64,000 nucleotides of DNA. Origin: Athripsodes cinereus. Its lineage: Eukaryota; Arthropoda; Insecta; Trichoptera; Leptoceridae. Positions within the stretch are counted from its first letter, which is position 1, and each line of letters begins with the position of its first letter. The notes beneath the pieces were generated by a model. That model did no database searches and was not told where the DNA came from. It saw only the letters and a list, made by a program, of their open reading frames with translations. The DNA lies in contig OX388309.1 of assembly GCA_947579605.1 (NCBI GenBank), positions 15,446,713 through 15,510,712 on the forward strand, read 5' to 3'. The translations under genes and the position numbers were made by a program. Below are positions 1 through 12,700 of this stretch, piece after piece.

Positions 1-178
1 TTATCACTATATAGTGATTTCTTCCATCTAACCACGTCACATTAACACTAAACAGAAATAAAAATAATAATAACAAAAACACAAACATTAAAAAAAAAAT
101 AGCTACACAAATTTGTTTGAAAATTAGTTATCTTAACTTTTGATATTAATTAGTAATTACCAAAAAGATATATAAGTC

Positions 179-491
179 GATTCATAAGCGTTAAAACTCT
201 GTGTTGTGCACTCCTTAAGGAAGTTCACATAATATGTATGTGTATCATATACAATATACCTACCTGGTTAATACCTATTCAAATAGGTTGACTATGGATG
301 AGTGTGATCAATTGGAATGATTAATCTGGAGTGGTGTTGAAACTCTGTGTTGTGCACTCCTTAAGGAAGTTCACATATTATGTATGTGTATCATATACAA
401 TATACCTACCTGGTTAATACCTATTCAAATAGGTTGACTATGGATGAGTGTGATCAATTGGAATGATTAATCTGGAGTGGTTCAAAATATG
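179..491. repeat. Dispersed repeat with internal 146-bp tandem duplication
   Basis: The block starting GATTCATAAGCG contains two near-identical units, the motif AACTCTGTGT recurring at 195 and 341, and ends GAGTGGTTCAAAATATG. A single-unit copy with the same start and end lies at 13321-13489, so this is a mobile or dispersed family and not a local satellite. No coding capacity or terminal inverted repeat was seen. It lies in the AIFM1 intron upstream of the first visible exon. Confidence 0.7.
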
Positions 492-513
492 TTTATTTAG
501 TTATAATTATTAA

Positions 514-600
514 AAGCCATCAAGCAGGCAGCTAGAGCTGATATGCTTGATATCCACACTACTGATATCACTCTATACTGTCAATTTTGTATAAATGGAA
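514..600. mobile_element. LINE tail fragment, same family as 8898-9345
   Basis: The stretch reading AAGC(C/T)ATCAAGCAGGCAGCTAGA through the ATATCACTCTATA motif is shared almost word for word with 8909-8990, where it joins a decayed LINE coding tail on the - strand. Only the short terminal piece is present here. The family is not named. Confidence 0.45.
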
Positions 601-738
601 GTCCTCTGATTTCTGCACTATCGGGGTGGACACAGCGGGCAGATATCTGATTAGTTTTGTCATCTGCATATTGTTTAGAAAATCCAGTTTAACAAACAAA
701 AAATATTCTAAACATTAATAAACTATTTGCTGTTGTAG

Positions 739-3700
739 GTATTGGTAATATCAGCGGAAGATGCTTTACCATATATGAGACCTCCGCTCTCGAAAGAAAT
801 TTGGTATCAAAAAAAATTGGCAGAATCTGATAAACTTGTATTCAGACAATGGAATGGACAGGAAAGAAGGTGTAGTATTAGTAATATTATAAATTACAAA
901 TATAATAACTAGTATGTAAAAGTTATTGAGTAACACAAGTACAATAATTGTCATCTTATGTTGATTTATACAGAAATAGTAAATAGGAGAATCCATTACA
1001 TATTTTTACAAAAATCAATCAATATATATATATATATAAAATAAACAAAAAATAAAACCATAATTAAACAATAAAATCATTAAAAAATATTGGTGAATTC
1101 AAATAATATTAACTTCATACAAACATAAGCAAGTGTATAGGCATTCTTGTGGATACATACTATGTAGTATAAAAACACCAATGATATTATAAATTCATAC
1201 CTAGGTATATATAAGATGTATATAATGATAATAAACTGTGATGTTATGATTAAATTTAACATAAATAATAAAAATATTTACTATGTACCAAAAATAACAT
1301 CATTCTTTCAAATATAATAATATACAGTGACAATAATTTACAATTTTAATAAATTAGTAATACAACAGTGTTAAATGAGTAGATACCAGTTTATACTATA
1401 TTATAGTAGGCAGAGAGAACGGAACAGAATGCCAAACAGATCTATCTTTACACACTTCCTTCGCTTCCTCCACATTCATACAGTGTCTCATACACGCACG
1501 TCGGTTCCTCTTACTCAACACGCAATCTATTATCTGTTACTTGATTTTTTTAAATCGCTTTAGATTTCAGCTAACCTTTGCCATCTACAGGCAAAGCAAT
1601 ACTAGTTTAATGTATTGATGGAAGAATGAAAACAAAAGTGGGACGGGGTGTAGAAGGTGTTTGGGAAATAATTATGTATTAGAGGGAAATGCAGAAATAG
1701 TGAACAATTTCAATAAAGGAGAGACCCTGGTTAGCACCTATAGCACCACATCTCAAAGGCCGCCAACTGTCCGCTTTCACTATTGCTGATGCTCCACTCA
1801 AATTGTAAGATTCTGCCTTACTCTTAAATCAATATTTGAAGATTCTAATATTTTAGATTTTTTGCCGAAGGCAATTCTTGCCTGGTTTATTCTGCTCACA
1901 ATATCCGATTTGGAACGTCCATCCTGGTTTATTCTGCTGCCCAAGTACACAAACTCTTTTACTTGTTTGATACTCACTCCATATATGGTAATGTTCGCAG
2001 TCGCTTCATCCCTTCCAAGGATCATATATTTTGTTTCATCTTTATTTATTTTCATGTCGTACTTTGACAGTAGTATACATTCCATTTTTCCTAAGGCTTC
2101 GTTCAGTTCCATCTCGAAGTCTGCGAGCAGTGCTATATCGTCGGCATATCGAATCATCTCAACCTTTTTCCCATTTATTTTTACTCCTGTCCAGTTCTTT
2201 ATTTCTTCTCAGTCCATCAATAGCTCGCTGTATATAACAGTTAAAGAGTGCTGGCAACATTGAGCATCCCTGTCTTACACCTTGTTTGACCCTTACTTTT
2301 GCGCAGCTCTCTCCGCTTTTAATTACAGCCATTCCGTTCTTGTATAGGCTCCAGATCGCTCTTCTATCTTTATAACTCATTCCCATCTGGTTGAAAGTGT
2401 TAAAAGTTGTTTCCGTTCTACCTTATCAAATGCCTTTTATGTTACAAATGATGCGGTGCGCCGGCGCACCCAGCAGAGACCTGTAATCTCCGTAATACAG
2501 GAGAGACGATGGTCCTGGCTGGGACATGTTTTGAGAATGATAATGATAGTTGGCCAAAAAGAGCACTGTTCTTCCGTCCGCAGGGGTTCCGTCGGCCCGG
2601 GCGTCCCTCTTTCACAATACAACGTTCCTATGACAACAATATCAGAGCGCAAGGAATGTCGTGGAAAGAGGTGACGCAATTGGCACAGAGACGCTCTGAA
2701 TGGAGGAGGCTGGTTTCTGCCCTGTGCTCCCGAGAGGAGCGTTGAGGGCGATATGATGATGATGATGATTTCTAGGTCGATAAATTCTATATATGTGTTT
2801 GGATTCCGCAAAGAGACAGGTACAAGAGATGCAATCTTGCACATAGATGGTATTGCTTTGCACGTAGATGTCAAAGTTCGAGTTCGTCGGTAGCCTGGAG
2901 GTAGAGTCTCGGCCTTCTGAACAAGGGGTCCGGGGTTCGATCCCAGGTGCCGGCAAACTCCCCTTTCACGACAAAAGCTTTTAGCTTACTGTGAAAGGTG
3001 TATAAGGTTGTATTTGGGTTTATAACAAAAACCCAGATATATCTTTTTAAAAAAAAAAAAAAGGTTTACCTAAATTAATAGAGATTTTAAAAAATCAAGT
3101 AACAGATAATGCATAGGATAAGTTGGTACTTCATATTATAAAAATGTCTAGCAAGCTGCTGTCTCTTGGTTAATCCTTAAAAAATAGGTGGAATAGATAT
3201 CATTATAGGTAAAAAGACAATGCAAATCCAGTAGGAAATAACAGTATCATAAATCTTTTCATCCCGCTTACAATGTCCAGAAATGGCTACCGCAATGCTC
3301 TACATATGGTGACAAAAAGCATAATCCTAGTCTCACCCTGACCCATCTCCATCAGCTAGTCTCTACTACCCCGAGCGAATTGACTCAAGTTACAATGACC
3401 TTGTAAAAATATCCTAATTTTTTTGTGATAATGTTGTGTTTCAGTATATTCTATGAGCCTTCTGAATTCTATACGGATATATCTGAGCTGCTGACTACTG
3501 CACATGGAGGAGTATCTGTTGCAACAGGATGGGTTGTGTCTAAAGTTGACCCTTCAACTCACTTAGTTGAGCTCGAAGATCCAAAAACAAATACTAAGTT
3601 TGAAATTGGTTACGATAAGTGTCTTATAGCCACAGGTAACTTACAATTATTAATCTATTTACTAAATACAATACTTATTTAAATGTCTACTTCAACCTCG

Positions 3701-6700
3701 AAGGTGGATTGTGCAGACATCTCAAGTTCATATCATTAAACATGTAATATAGAAAACAATTATATGAAATACATGTTACAATATAAGTAACAAAAATATA
3801 ATTAAATATAAAAATTGATATCGGTTCAGTGTATAGAGTTTCTTAATTAATAAATAAATTAAAAAATTGGAAGTGTATAGAAAGTCGCTAGTAGCTTTAC
3901 TCTACAGGACTCCTGGGCGCCCATAAATGCGAGCGCGTCATATTTCTGTAGATGTCAAAATAATACCACTTCAGTATATATTAGTGGCACTATGTCACAT
4001 TTATATAATGAGTTACAATCCGTTGGATTGGTATGCAACGAGTTCAGATTTTCTTCTACATTCCTCCCTATTTTCAGCTAGTCTATTCCGAGGCGGCTCA
4101 TGAAAAAATTTTGGGCAGTGTTGATTGAATATAATATACATATTCGTTTTCTTCACATATCCTGACGGGTTTGGGCAGTGTTCATTGAATATAATATACA
4201 TATTCGTCTTCTTCACATATCCTGACGGGTTTGGGCAGTGTTCATTGAATATAATATACATATTCGTCTTCTTCACATATCCTGACGGGTTTGGGCAGTG
4301 TTCATTGAATATAATATACATATTCATCTTCTTCACATATCCTGACGGGTTTGGGCAGTGTTCATTGAATATAATATACATATTCGTTTTCTTCACATAT
4401 CCTGACGGGTTTGGGCAGTGTTCATTGAATATAATATACATATTCGTCTTCTTCACATATCCTGACGGGTTTGGGCAGTGTTCATTGAATATAATATACA
4501 TATTCGTCTTCTTCACATATCCTGACGGGTTTGGGCAGTGTTCATTGAATATAATATACATATTCGTCTTCTTCACATATCCTGACGGGTTTGGGCAGTG
4601 TTCATTGAATATAATATACATATTCGTCTTCTTCACATATCCTGACGGGTTTCCCGGATGTTGAACATTTAAGGAAAAAGCTTCCCTGTCCTGGGCAGTG
4701 CGAAACAACTCCCCCACGGTTCTAACGCCAGTCCATTCTCGAATGTTTTGAAGCCAGGAGAACTATCATCTGACGACCCTTCTGCAGCCCTCGATCTTCC
4801 CTTCACGATGAGCGGATACATATTTACAGCTCTTCAATGTATATATATATATTATGTAACATACATACATACTATCACGCCACTTCCCTCACGGGGCAGG
4901 CAGAAAAGATTGAGTGCCACTTCCTTCTATCCTTGCATACAACTTTCGCTTCCGTCACTATCGTACAATTCCTCATGTATGCTTCCTGTTTAATGTGCTC
5001 AACACGTGACTGTCCTGTAGTATTTGATTTAAATCATCTTGCCATTTGATCCTTAGACGACCACGTCTCCGAGCATTCTGTTCTCATTCATTCTTTCTAC
5101 ATGCCCAAACCATCATAACTTATTTATATACATTCATCATTCTTGATCTCTCAGACTTTTATTCAATACTAGATGTTCCTACCCTGCATCGCCAGGGTGA
5201 ATTTCATGTCTCTATCTCCAATGGTTTAGGCTCTGCAGTTAGTTGAGAAGTGATTCATTCAACCGAATCTTCCCTTGAATTTATGTCAATTAAAATAAAC
5301 AATTTCAGTATTTTTAACAATATAGAATTTTATTACATTCTTGTTACAAAAACACAAAAGATAAAATAAAATAGCTAAACAAATAAATATCATTGCAATG
5401 GTGCAACATCATATAACACAACGATCATAAATCACAACACAAACACGTGACTGCAAAACTATCAATGACAAAATTTGTTATGAAAACATTTTAGGTGAGA
5501 CTCAACTGTAATTGTGAAAAACACAAAGGGGGTTAAGACTCTGAACAATCTATTATTTAGGCAGCGCAAAATAAAACAATTTTGATTAGTATAAAATTGA
5601 AATGTAAAAATGCAAAAATAAAGTGTAATAATAATATGCATGTGAATATTAAATAGGATTGACATGTGATTCCAATTTTATGTCCTTCAAACGTTTAATA
5701 TCAATTTTTTGTATTGTGATATTAACATGAAGAGATTTTTTAGTAGTTTTCTTTCATATAAACCATTTACGAACACAAAAAACCTTTGTAAAAAAAAAAC
5801 ACTATGGCAACACATGACAGCGGAACTGTCATACAAACGTCTTTTTCATACAAAAATACAATCCAAATTTCTGACTTCCATTGAATTTTCCAAAAAATTT
5901 CTTTCATGCAAACCATCTCCTGATAATTACAAACACAACAAAAAAGAATCAACCGATTCGGTTCAGCTGTTCTTAAGTTATGGGGGAACATACATGGTGT
6001 GATGACCCTACCTATTTTAAACCATTCTAAGCTCCGAATTTGCAACATTCTAGCTTCTAAACTGTACCTACTGTAATAATTGATTCCCAAATTAGAATTG
6101 ACAACCCTATCCGACTAGCTAAGAATTGTATGATTTTTCGCATTGTTGCAAATATACGTACGAAATTTCGCGTTCCTAATTAAATTAATTAACGAATTTT
6201 GGCCTTTCGTGATCGTCTAGATTTATCTATTAACTATTTTTCGTAGATTTGGACCCAGTACGTTGTGTTTTGACGATAATTTTACCTACGTTGTGAATTT
6301 TTAAAACGCAAAATAAGTCACCTGAAATACACATTTCAATAATCAAAAAAGAACAACAAAAATCAATAAAACAATTTAAACATGAATTTTAATGATTAAC
6401 CCTGATATCAATTTTGACGTCAGATCACTTACCTTCAGATACTGTAAAATAACATAATAAAATATATCATAAAACATCATAAAATAAAAACTAAATAATT
6501 ATTCCATGTCATCACGAGAATGTTATATGGTAACTGGTTGCCGACCCATTACCCTACATAAGATAAACATTTCATAGTATCTATAGCCAATACATGTATG
6601 TTCTCCAATATACCTACTAATCTGATGCGTAGAAAAGGACAGTGGCGCACCTAAGAACATTATTTTATTACTTTTAAATATTAGTTAAATTAAATTTCAA

Positions 6701-9700
6701 CACAATTGCTAAGACATCATTTTTAGAGACTAACTACCATGTTAGTGCATGGAAAACATGCTGTGTCCATGCTAAAGGAGCGCCGTCTTCGCTCCTTCAC
6801 GTCTCAAACTCGCCATGCCGTATTTTGAGCCCGAGTGCACTACACTACACCCGAATATATAAAATAATATATAGTATATATACTCATTTGAACATGCATC
6901 TATATATAATAAGAATAATTATATATATATGTTAAGAAACTTTGTCTAAAACCCTGGCGGGAAACAGGGCAAGACCCGTATTGACCCTTGTCTCGAAAGC
7001 TGAATCGAAGAGATGGGAGCAGGGCTTGCTTACGGCTTGTGAGGCCCACCTACATTTTGAAGCAGGATAAGGACTGGAATTGTTAGTATACAATATATAT
7101 TTCTACAAAGCACATAATACGTCTCGTGCATAATTGTATAATAATAATGATAAATATGTGGTTACGAATAGATCACACCCACGCTACAGACACAAGGTAG
7201 CTAGTCAAGCGTCGATAGGCAGAAGGGATCCATATCCATAAGGTAATCTCGACAAGATTTAGCTATATGAGACTACATATTTATGGTGAGGTGAATTTAG
7301 GAATCATGTTAGTCAAATAATAATATATTAAGACCAATAAATACATAAATATTACTTATGATTAGTGTCATGCAAGATGTCAAATTTGTTCCTTCCATGA
7401 TATCGCAGCAATTACAGCATGTTTAATAAGTAGAAAAATCCAGTAAGTTCGTAGAATACAAATGACATTCGATGATAAAATATGTAATTAAATTAATAAT
7501 CAAATAATATCCTGCTTAACATACAACTCCTCTCCAAACTGCATAATCCTTCGTTATGGTAAAATAAATTAAATAAAAGTATAATATTGGGTAGATCGGT
7601 GCGCCACTGCTATCAGTCTAGTTCTACGTGTGTCGGACCGCGCTATATAAAATCAGTCACAGGTACATACATACATACAATAATACTGACAATAGGCATA
7701 TATAACACATAATTCCTTTGTTTTCAAAATCTGTAAAAATAAATAAATTCTTGTGTGCGACGACTGCTTTGTAGGCAACAATATCCTCCTAAGTATTACG
7801 ACTCCTAGATATAAATAAGACAATAATATTAAAACACTTAGCTTTACTGTTGGCAGGATCACTGCATCTGGTATTTAATACAATTATTATTTAGGATGTA
7901 AAATATTATATCCACTTTGTACGTGAATATCACTCCAAAATCATAAATAATACTTTGGTTGTGTCCAACAATTAATTATTCTATAATCAATATATTCCAA
8001 CACTGCTTTTAAAACTAATATGGGCACAACATAATCTCTTAAGAATTCGAAACGAACTGCCACGAGTCATCTATTCTCCCTCTTCAGATCCTGAAAATGT
8101 CGACCCAAAGCAACAGCAAAAAATCTACATCTATCTCTTCCTGACACACACCGAAATATACCTGTTTCATGAAATACCTACATTCCACTTGAAATTAAAC
8201 TAAGTTTCATCCCTATATTAATTACCTACTACAAATATTCGATCTAGGTATATAAAAATAATATTTACAATCTTGTATATATTCGATTCATCACAATGGT
8301 CAACTCATTTTTATTTATACATATATATAATAATTTTTTTTAAATATAATCAATTTTAATATCCCAACTGATCTTCCACAAATTTTCACTTATCAACAAA
8401 GCACGTCAAATGTGACATAATATTCTAGGTATGTATATTAATTAAGTAAAAATGTACCTACCAACCAGCGGCCTGCCTTCCATACATGCAAATATGCAAC
8501 GCATGCCCTACAATAAACGTATAATCTAAAAAATTGTGTAATATAGTAGTGCAGAATATCATTTTAAGATTGTTTATGAATTTCTAACTACTCTAGTATG
8601 TCTTTTTTAAGATAAATTTATTTATTTTAGGGCATGCGCTGCATATTTGCATGTATGGAAGGCACGCGCCTGCTACCAACATTGCATTGTTTACGATAAT
8701 GCGCGTGCGTAGGAAACGCACGGAACTAAGCTATTAGTGTTCTTTTCTAACTCACGTCTAACCCAATGAAGCAAAATCTGTCTCGCTCACAGCACCCTTT
8801 TGAATACAATTGAGATACTGGTAGACTGAATAAAAAAATCCGTGCATTTAGAATTATGCACGTGAATCTTTATACGCATGCGTCAGTGTTTGGCATATTA
8901 TTATTATTAAAAGCTATCAAGCAGGCAGCTAGAACTGGTGTGCTCGATTTCCACACTATTGATATCACTCTATATTGTCAAGCCCGTTCTTAAACAAATT
9001 AGTGTTCCTTGCAACAACCAATCTATTCCACTTATCCACAACTCCGTTTATGCGGAAATGTTGTCGAAGGTTCTGGTTCTTCTGAGTGAATCTATCCTTT
9101 TCCAGTTTCAGACTGTGTCCTCGCTAGTGCTCATTCTGGCTTCTGTGGAATATGTTTTTCAGCTCTGGAGAGTCATAATGGTTGTTATATCTTATAGACC
9201 TCAACCAGATCACCTCTCAAACTCCTTTCCCTAAGAGTTGTGAGACCCAGTCTCTCAAGGCGATTCTCGTATGTCATGTTTCTGAGCCCCGCTCCCATCT
9301 TGGTAAAACGTCTCTACACTCTCTCCAGCATCAGTACATCCATCCATTTAACATCATGCTATACTACAAACTTGTGTTCTACTGACTCTTAATATTCACA
9401 AACGTATTTGGACTACAGTTTGGTTTTCATTTATGATTATTATTAATTTTATATTTAGTAGGCAGTGCGGTAGTACACCCATGTCTTTACCAGCAGTTAC
9501 CCATGGTCTCTTTAGTTCTACGTATGTACCACAGTTCATGTCCTCAACTGTTTCTGCATCACATATCTGATATTGATTACATAGAAAATAACAAATCACC
9601 ATTATGGCGATGAGTCTATTCTGTTGTTGAAGTTGGAGCGCGCTGTATTTTATGAACATTTTTTTCTGTAAATCATTACTGTTACACATCAAAACAGATG

Positions 9701-12700
9701 TTATTGGAAATCGTGATATGTATGTAAGGACTATCACTAAACTCAATTTTGTCTTAATATCACCATTTTTGTATTCTTGGTAAATTTATTTGATGCTTTA
9801 AATGCTGTTGCTGTTGTATGAAATATACTATACTTCATATCATTCTGTTGTGAATATATTTTATATCACATTCTGTTGTGTCATAGACATACATGCCCTT
9901 ATTCCACTCAGTATTTTTTTGACTTGTTGAGTTATGGAACTGATGAGTAGATATAACTAGTGAGGTTATATGTATACTGAGAAAGAAGACAAAGTAGTGT
10001 GCATGTATGTGACATGTAGGCAGCCTGCTTTCTATGTAATGTATACATCCCTAATACAAGTGTAGTTTTTATTTTATTTAAATTTGTAGTTTATTTGACA
10101 AAAAAGTGATGTCTGCACGTAGAGCTCAGTACTATAACGCCGTTAGTGTCTTTTTATACACTTCCTAAAAAGTATCATAATCTTAATCAAATTAATCATA
10201 TTTATTTCACAGGATCTAGACCAAAAAATCTTCCTATTTTTGAACAAGCCAGTCCAGTTGTTAAAAATAAAGTAGTTTTATACAGAAGTTTACGAGATTT
10301 ACAGAATCTTTGGTCTACTTTAGAAAATGTCAAATCTGTTGTTATAGTAGGGGGAGGCTTCCTCGGATCCGAGTTAGCTTGTGCTCTTGCTTATAGATGT
10401 AAGTACTTCATGCTGTTGAAATGTGATCCTTTCCTTTGTATATTTTTACCTTTTGTGATTTCAGTAACGATTCTAGGTAACAATTTTATAAATCACATTC
10501 AATATATTTTTTAGATAGAGGAAAGGGACCAAAGATTCAACAAGTGTTCAAGGAGTCAGGCAATATGGGCCATGTACTGCCCGCTTATTTGGCAGAATGG
10601 ACAACTGAGAAAGTACGTGGTGAGGGGGTGAATGTGATAACAGGAGGTACTTTTTTGCATTAATTTGTTGTTACAAACTGTCATTCTATATGTAGGTACT
10701 TACATTATTATATGTTTGTTTTAGTGGAAGTGAAGGATGTGGAAATGTATAATAATGATGTAGTATTAACACTCTCCAATGAAAGTTGCGTTAAGGCTGA
10801 TGTGGTAGGTTTCATGTGGTATTTATTTATTCAAGTGTTTTTGTGAACAATGATATGTTATTAAATATCAGTTATTAGGTGTCCTTAACAATGAACATAT
10901 TTATAGATTGTTGTAGCAGTGGGCTCTGAGCCAAATGTTCACTTAGCAGACTCTTCATCATTAGAAGTTCATGATTCTCAAGGTGGATATTTGGTAAATG
11001 CTGAACTAGAAGCCAGAACAGATCTCTATGTTGTGAGTTAAATTTTTATCTTAAATAAACTTAATTGGATTATGTTAGAGGTCAAAATCGGAGATTGATT
11101 TGTTATGAGTCCAGGTAGTGTAATGCTTCAGGAGAATTATTTGTAGGCAGGTGATGCTGCATGCTTTTATGATCCCACACTTGGCAGAAGACGTGTGGAA
11201 CACCATGACCATGCAGTGGTGTCTGGCAGACTGGCTGGAGAGAATATGACAGGAGCTGCTAAGGCTTACAAACATCAAAGTATGTTCTGGAGCGATCTTG
11301 GACATGATATTGGATATGAGGTACATAAGAATTCAAACAGTAACTCTTTGTCAACTCTACACTCATGCCTCAATACTTTGATATTAATGCATTTTTTCTG
11401 TACTCCATAGGCTATTGGCATTGTAGATTCTTGTCTTCCTACAGTTGGTGTATTCGCTAAAGGGAATCCGGAGAAAGCAGCAGATAGATTATCTTCTGAT
11501 GGATCACAGGAAAGTGGGTGAGTAACCTATTCAGATATACTACACTGCTCGACTTCTGTTTTGCTATCATAACCTACATGAACAAACTATTCTTCATTCA
11601 TTTTTTAGCATTACAAATTCTGAAACCGAAACAGCAAAAGCAGTATTGGAAAAAGCTGCTGGTGACTCAGAATCTAAAGTTGAGAAAATTCTAAAAGAGA
11701 AAAACTCAACTATGGAGAAAATTGAGAATAAAAGTGCAAGCAATAAACAAGGTGATGGTGAATTAAATCCATTACCCAAAAAAGGAATAACTTTAGAATG
11801 TAAAGATGTTACCAATAAATCTTGTGACAACACAGACTACAATAAAGGACTTATTTTCTATCTGAAGGATGATATGGTAGTGGGGATTGTCCTATGGAAT
11901 GTTTTCAATAAAATGCATATAGCGAGACAGGTAAATATACGTAGCTTTAAGTGGCACATAAAATATAAATAGGTACATAGCATTTAGTACAATCATAATT
12001 AAGTAGTGTTCCAATGGAGGAATGTATCTGTTTCATATAAAATATGTTTAGTAATAATATGAACAGTCTACATATGATGCTGTGTCATATTCTGTGACAG
12101 TTTCAAGGATGCCGTGATTCCTCCTGAACAGTTGTGTAGGGTACACTACTAGCTCTCCAGTGTAGATGACATAATATCTCATCTTGCCATGGATATTAAA
12201 TGCAGTCAATGTTGTTAGCCGATGGTACATGGTGGCAGTTCTTGAGTTCATGTTGAATTATTAGAAGTGATACTCTTTTTTGATATAAAATTCCTTATTA
12301 ATGATGTTTTTCTGAGCACTAGATCTTTTACAGAATATTAGAAAACTTACAGAAAACCTGTGCATTGCCAGGTTTTCTATGGAAAGGACTGTTAGTTATA
12401 TACTTATTTTAGTTATTTCGACAATTAAACTAACTATAGCTATATGTGTTTGAACGTCTAAGGAAATTATTAAATACTAGCGGTCCGCCTCGGCTTCGCA
12501 CATGTAGATAGGTACTTACAAAAGTAATTTATTTTTCATACAGATCTTAAAAAATAGTTTTTATTTCTGATATTTGTAAAAAGATATAAGAGTCAGAAGT
12601 AAGAGTTATGTGACAAGTTTTGTTGGCTTTGTAGATCAATCTAGCAGATACATCATACATTTTCATGTCAAAATAGGCTTTCCATAAAATATCTATATCT

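Noticed and set aside
2885..2960. Possible tRNA gene
   Set aside because: B box and A-box-like motif are present, but arms do not pair into a cloverleaf and a SINE body with an A-tail follows.
4109..4652. Possible CRISPR-like array
   Set aside because: Units abut directly with no variable spacers, and the DNA is eukaryotic. It is a minisatellite.
4125..4664. 179-codon + strand ORF, and a 234-codon ORF on the other strand
   Set aside because: Both are created by the 60-bp minisatellite, which is stop-free in several frames. No start context, domain or non-repetitive coding signal.
5709..6090. Overlapping ORFs of about 100 codons on both strands
   Set aside because: AT-rich, mutually antisense, with no motif. 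Treated as chance frames in an AIFM1 intron.
12048..12251. 67-codon - strand ORF in the last AIFM1 intron
   Set aside because: The sequence is not low-complexity, but no family, splice sites or start context support it. It may be a repeat scrap.
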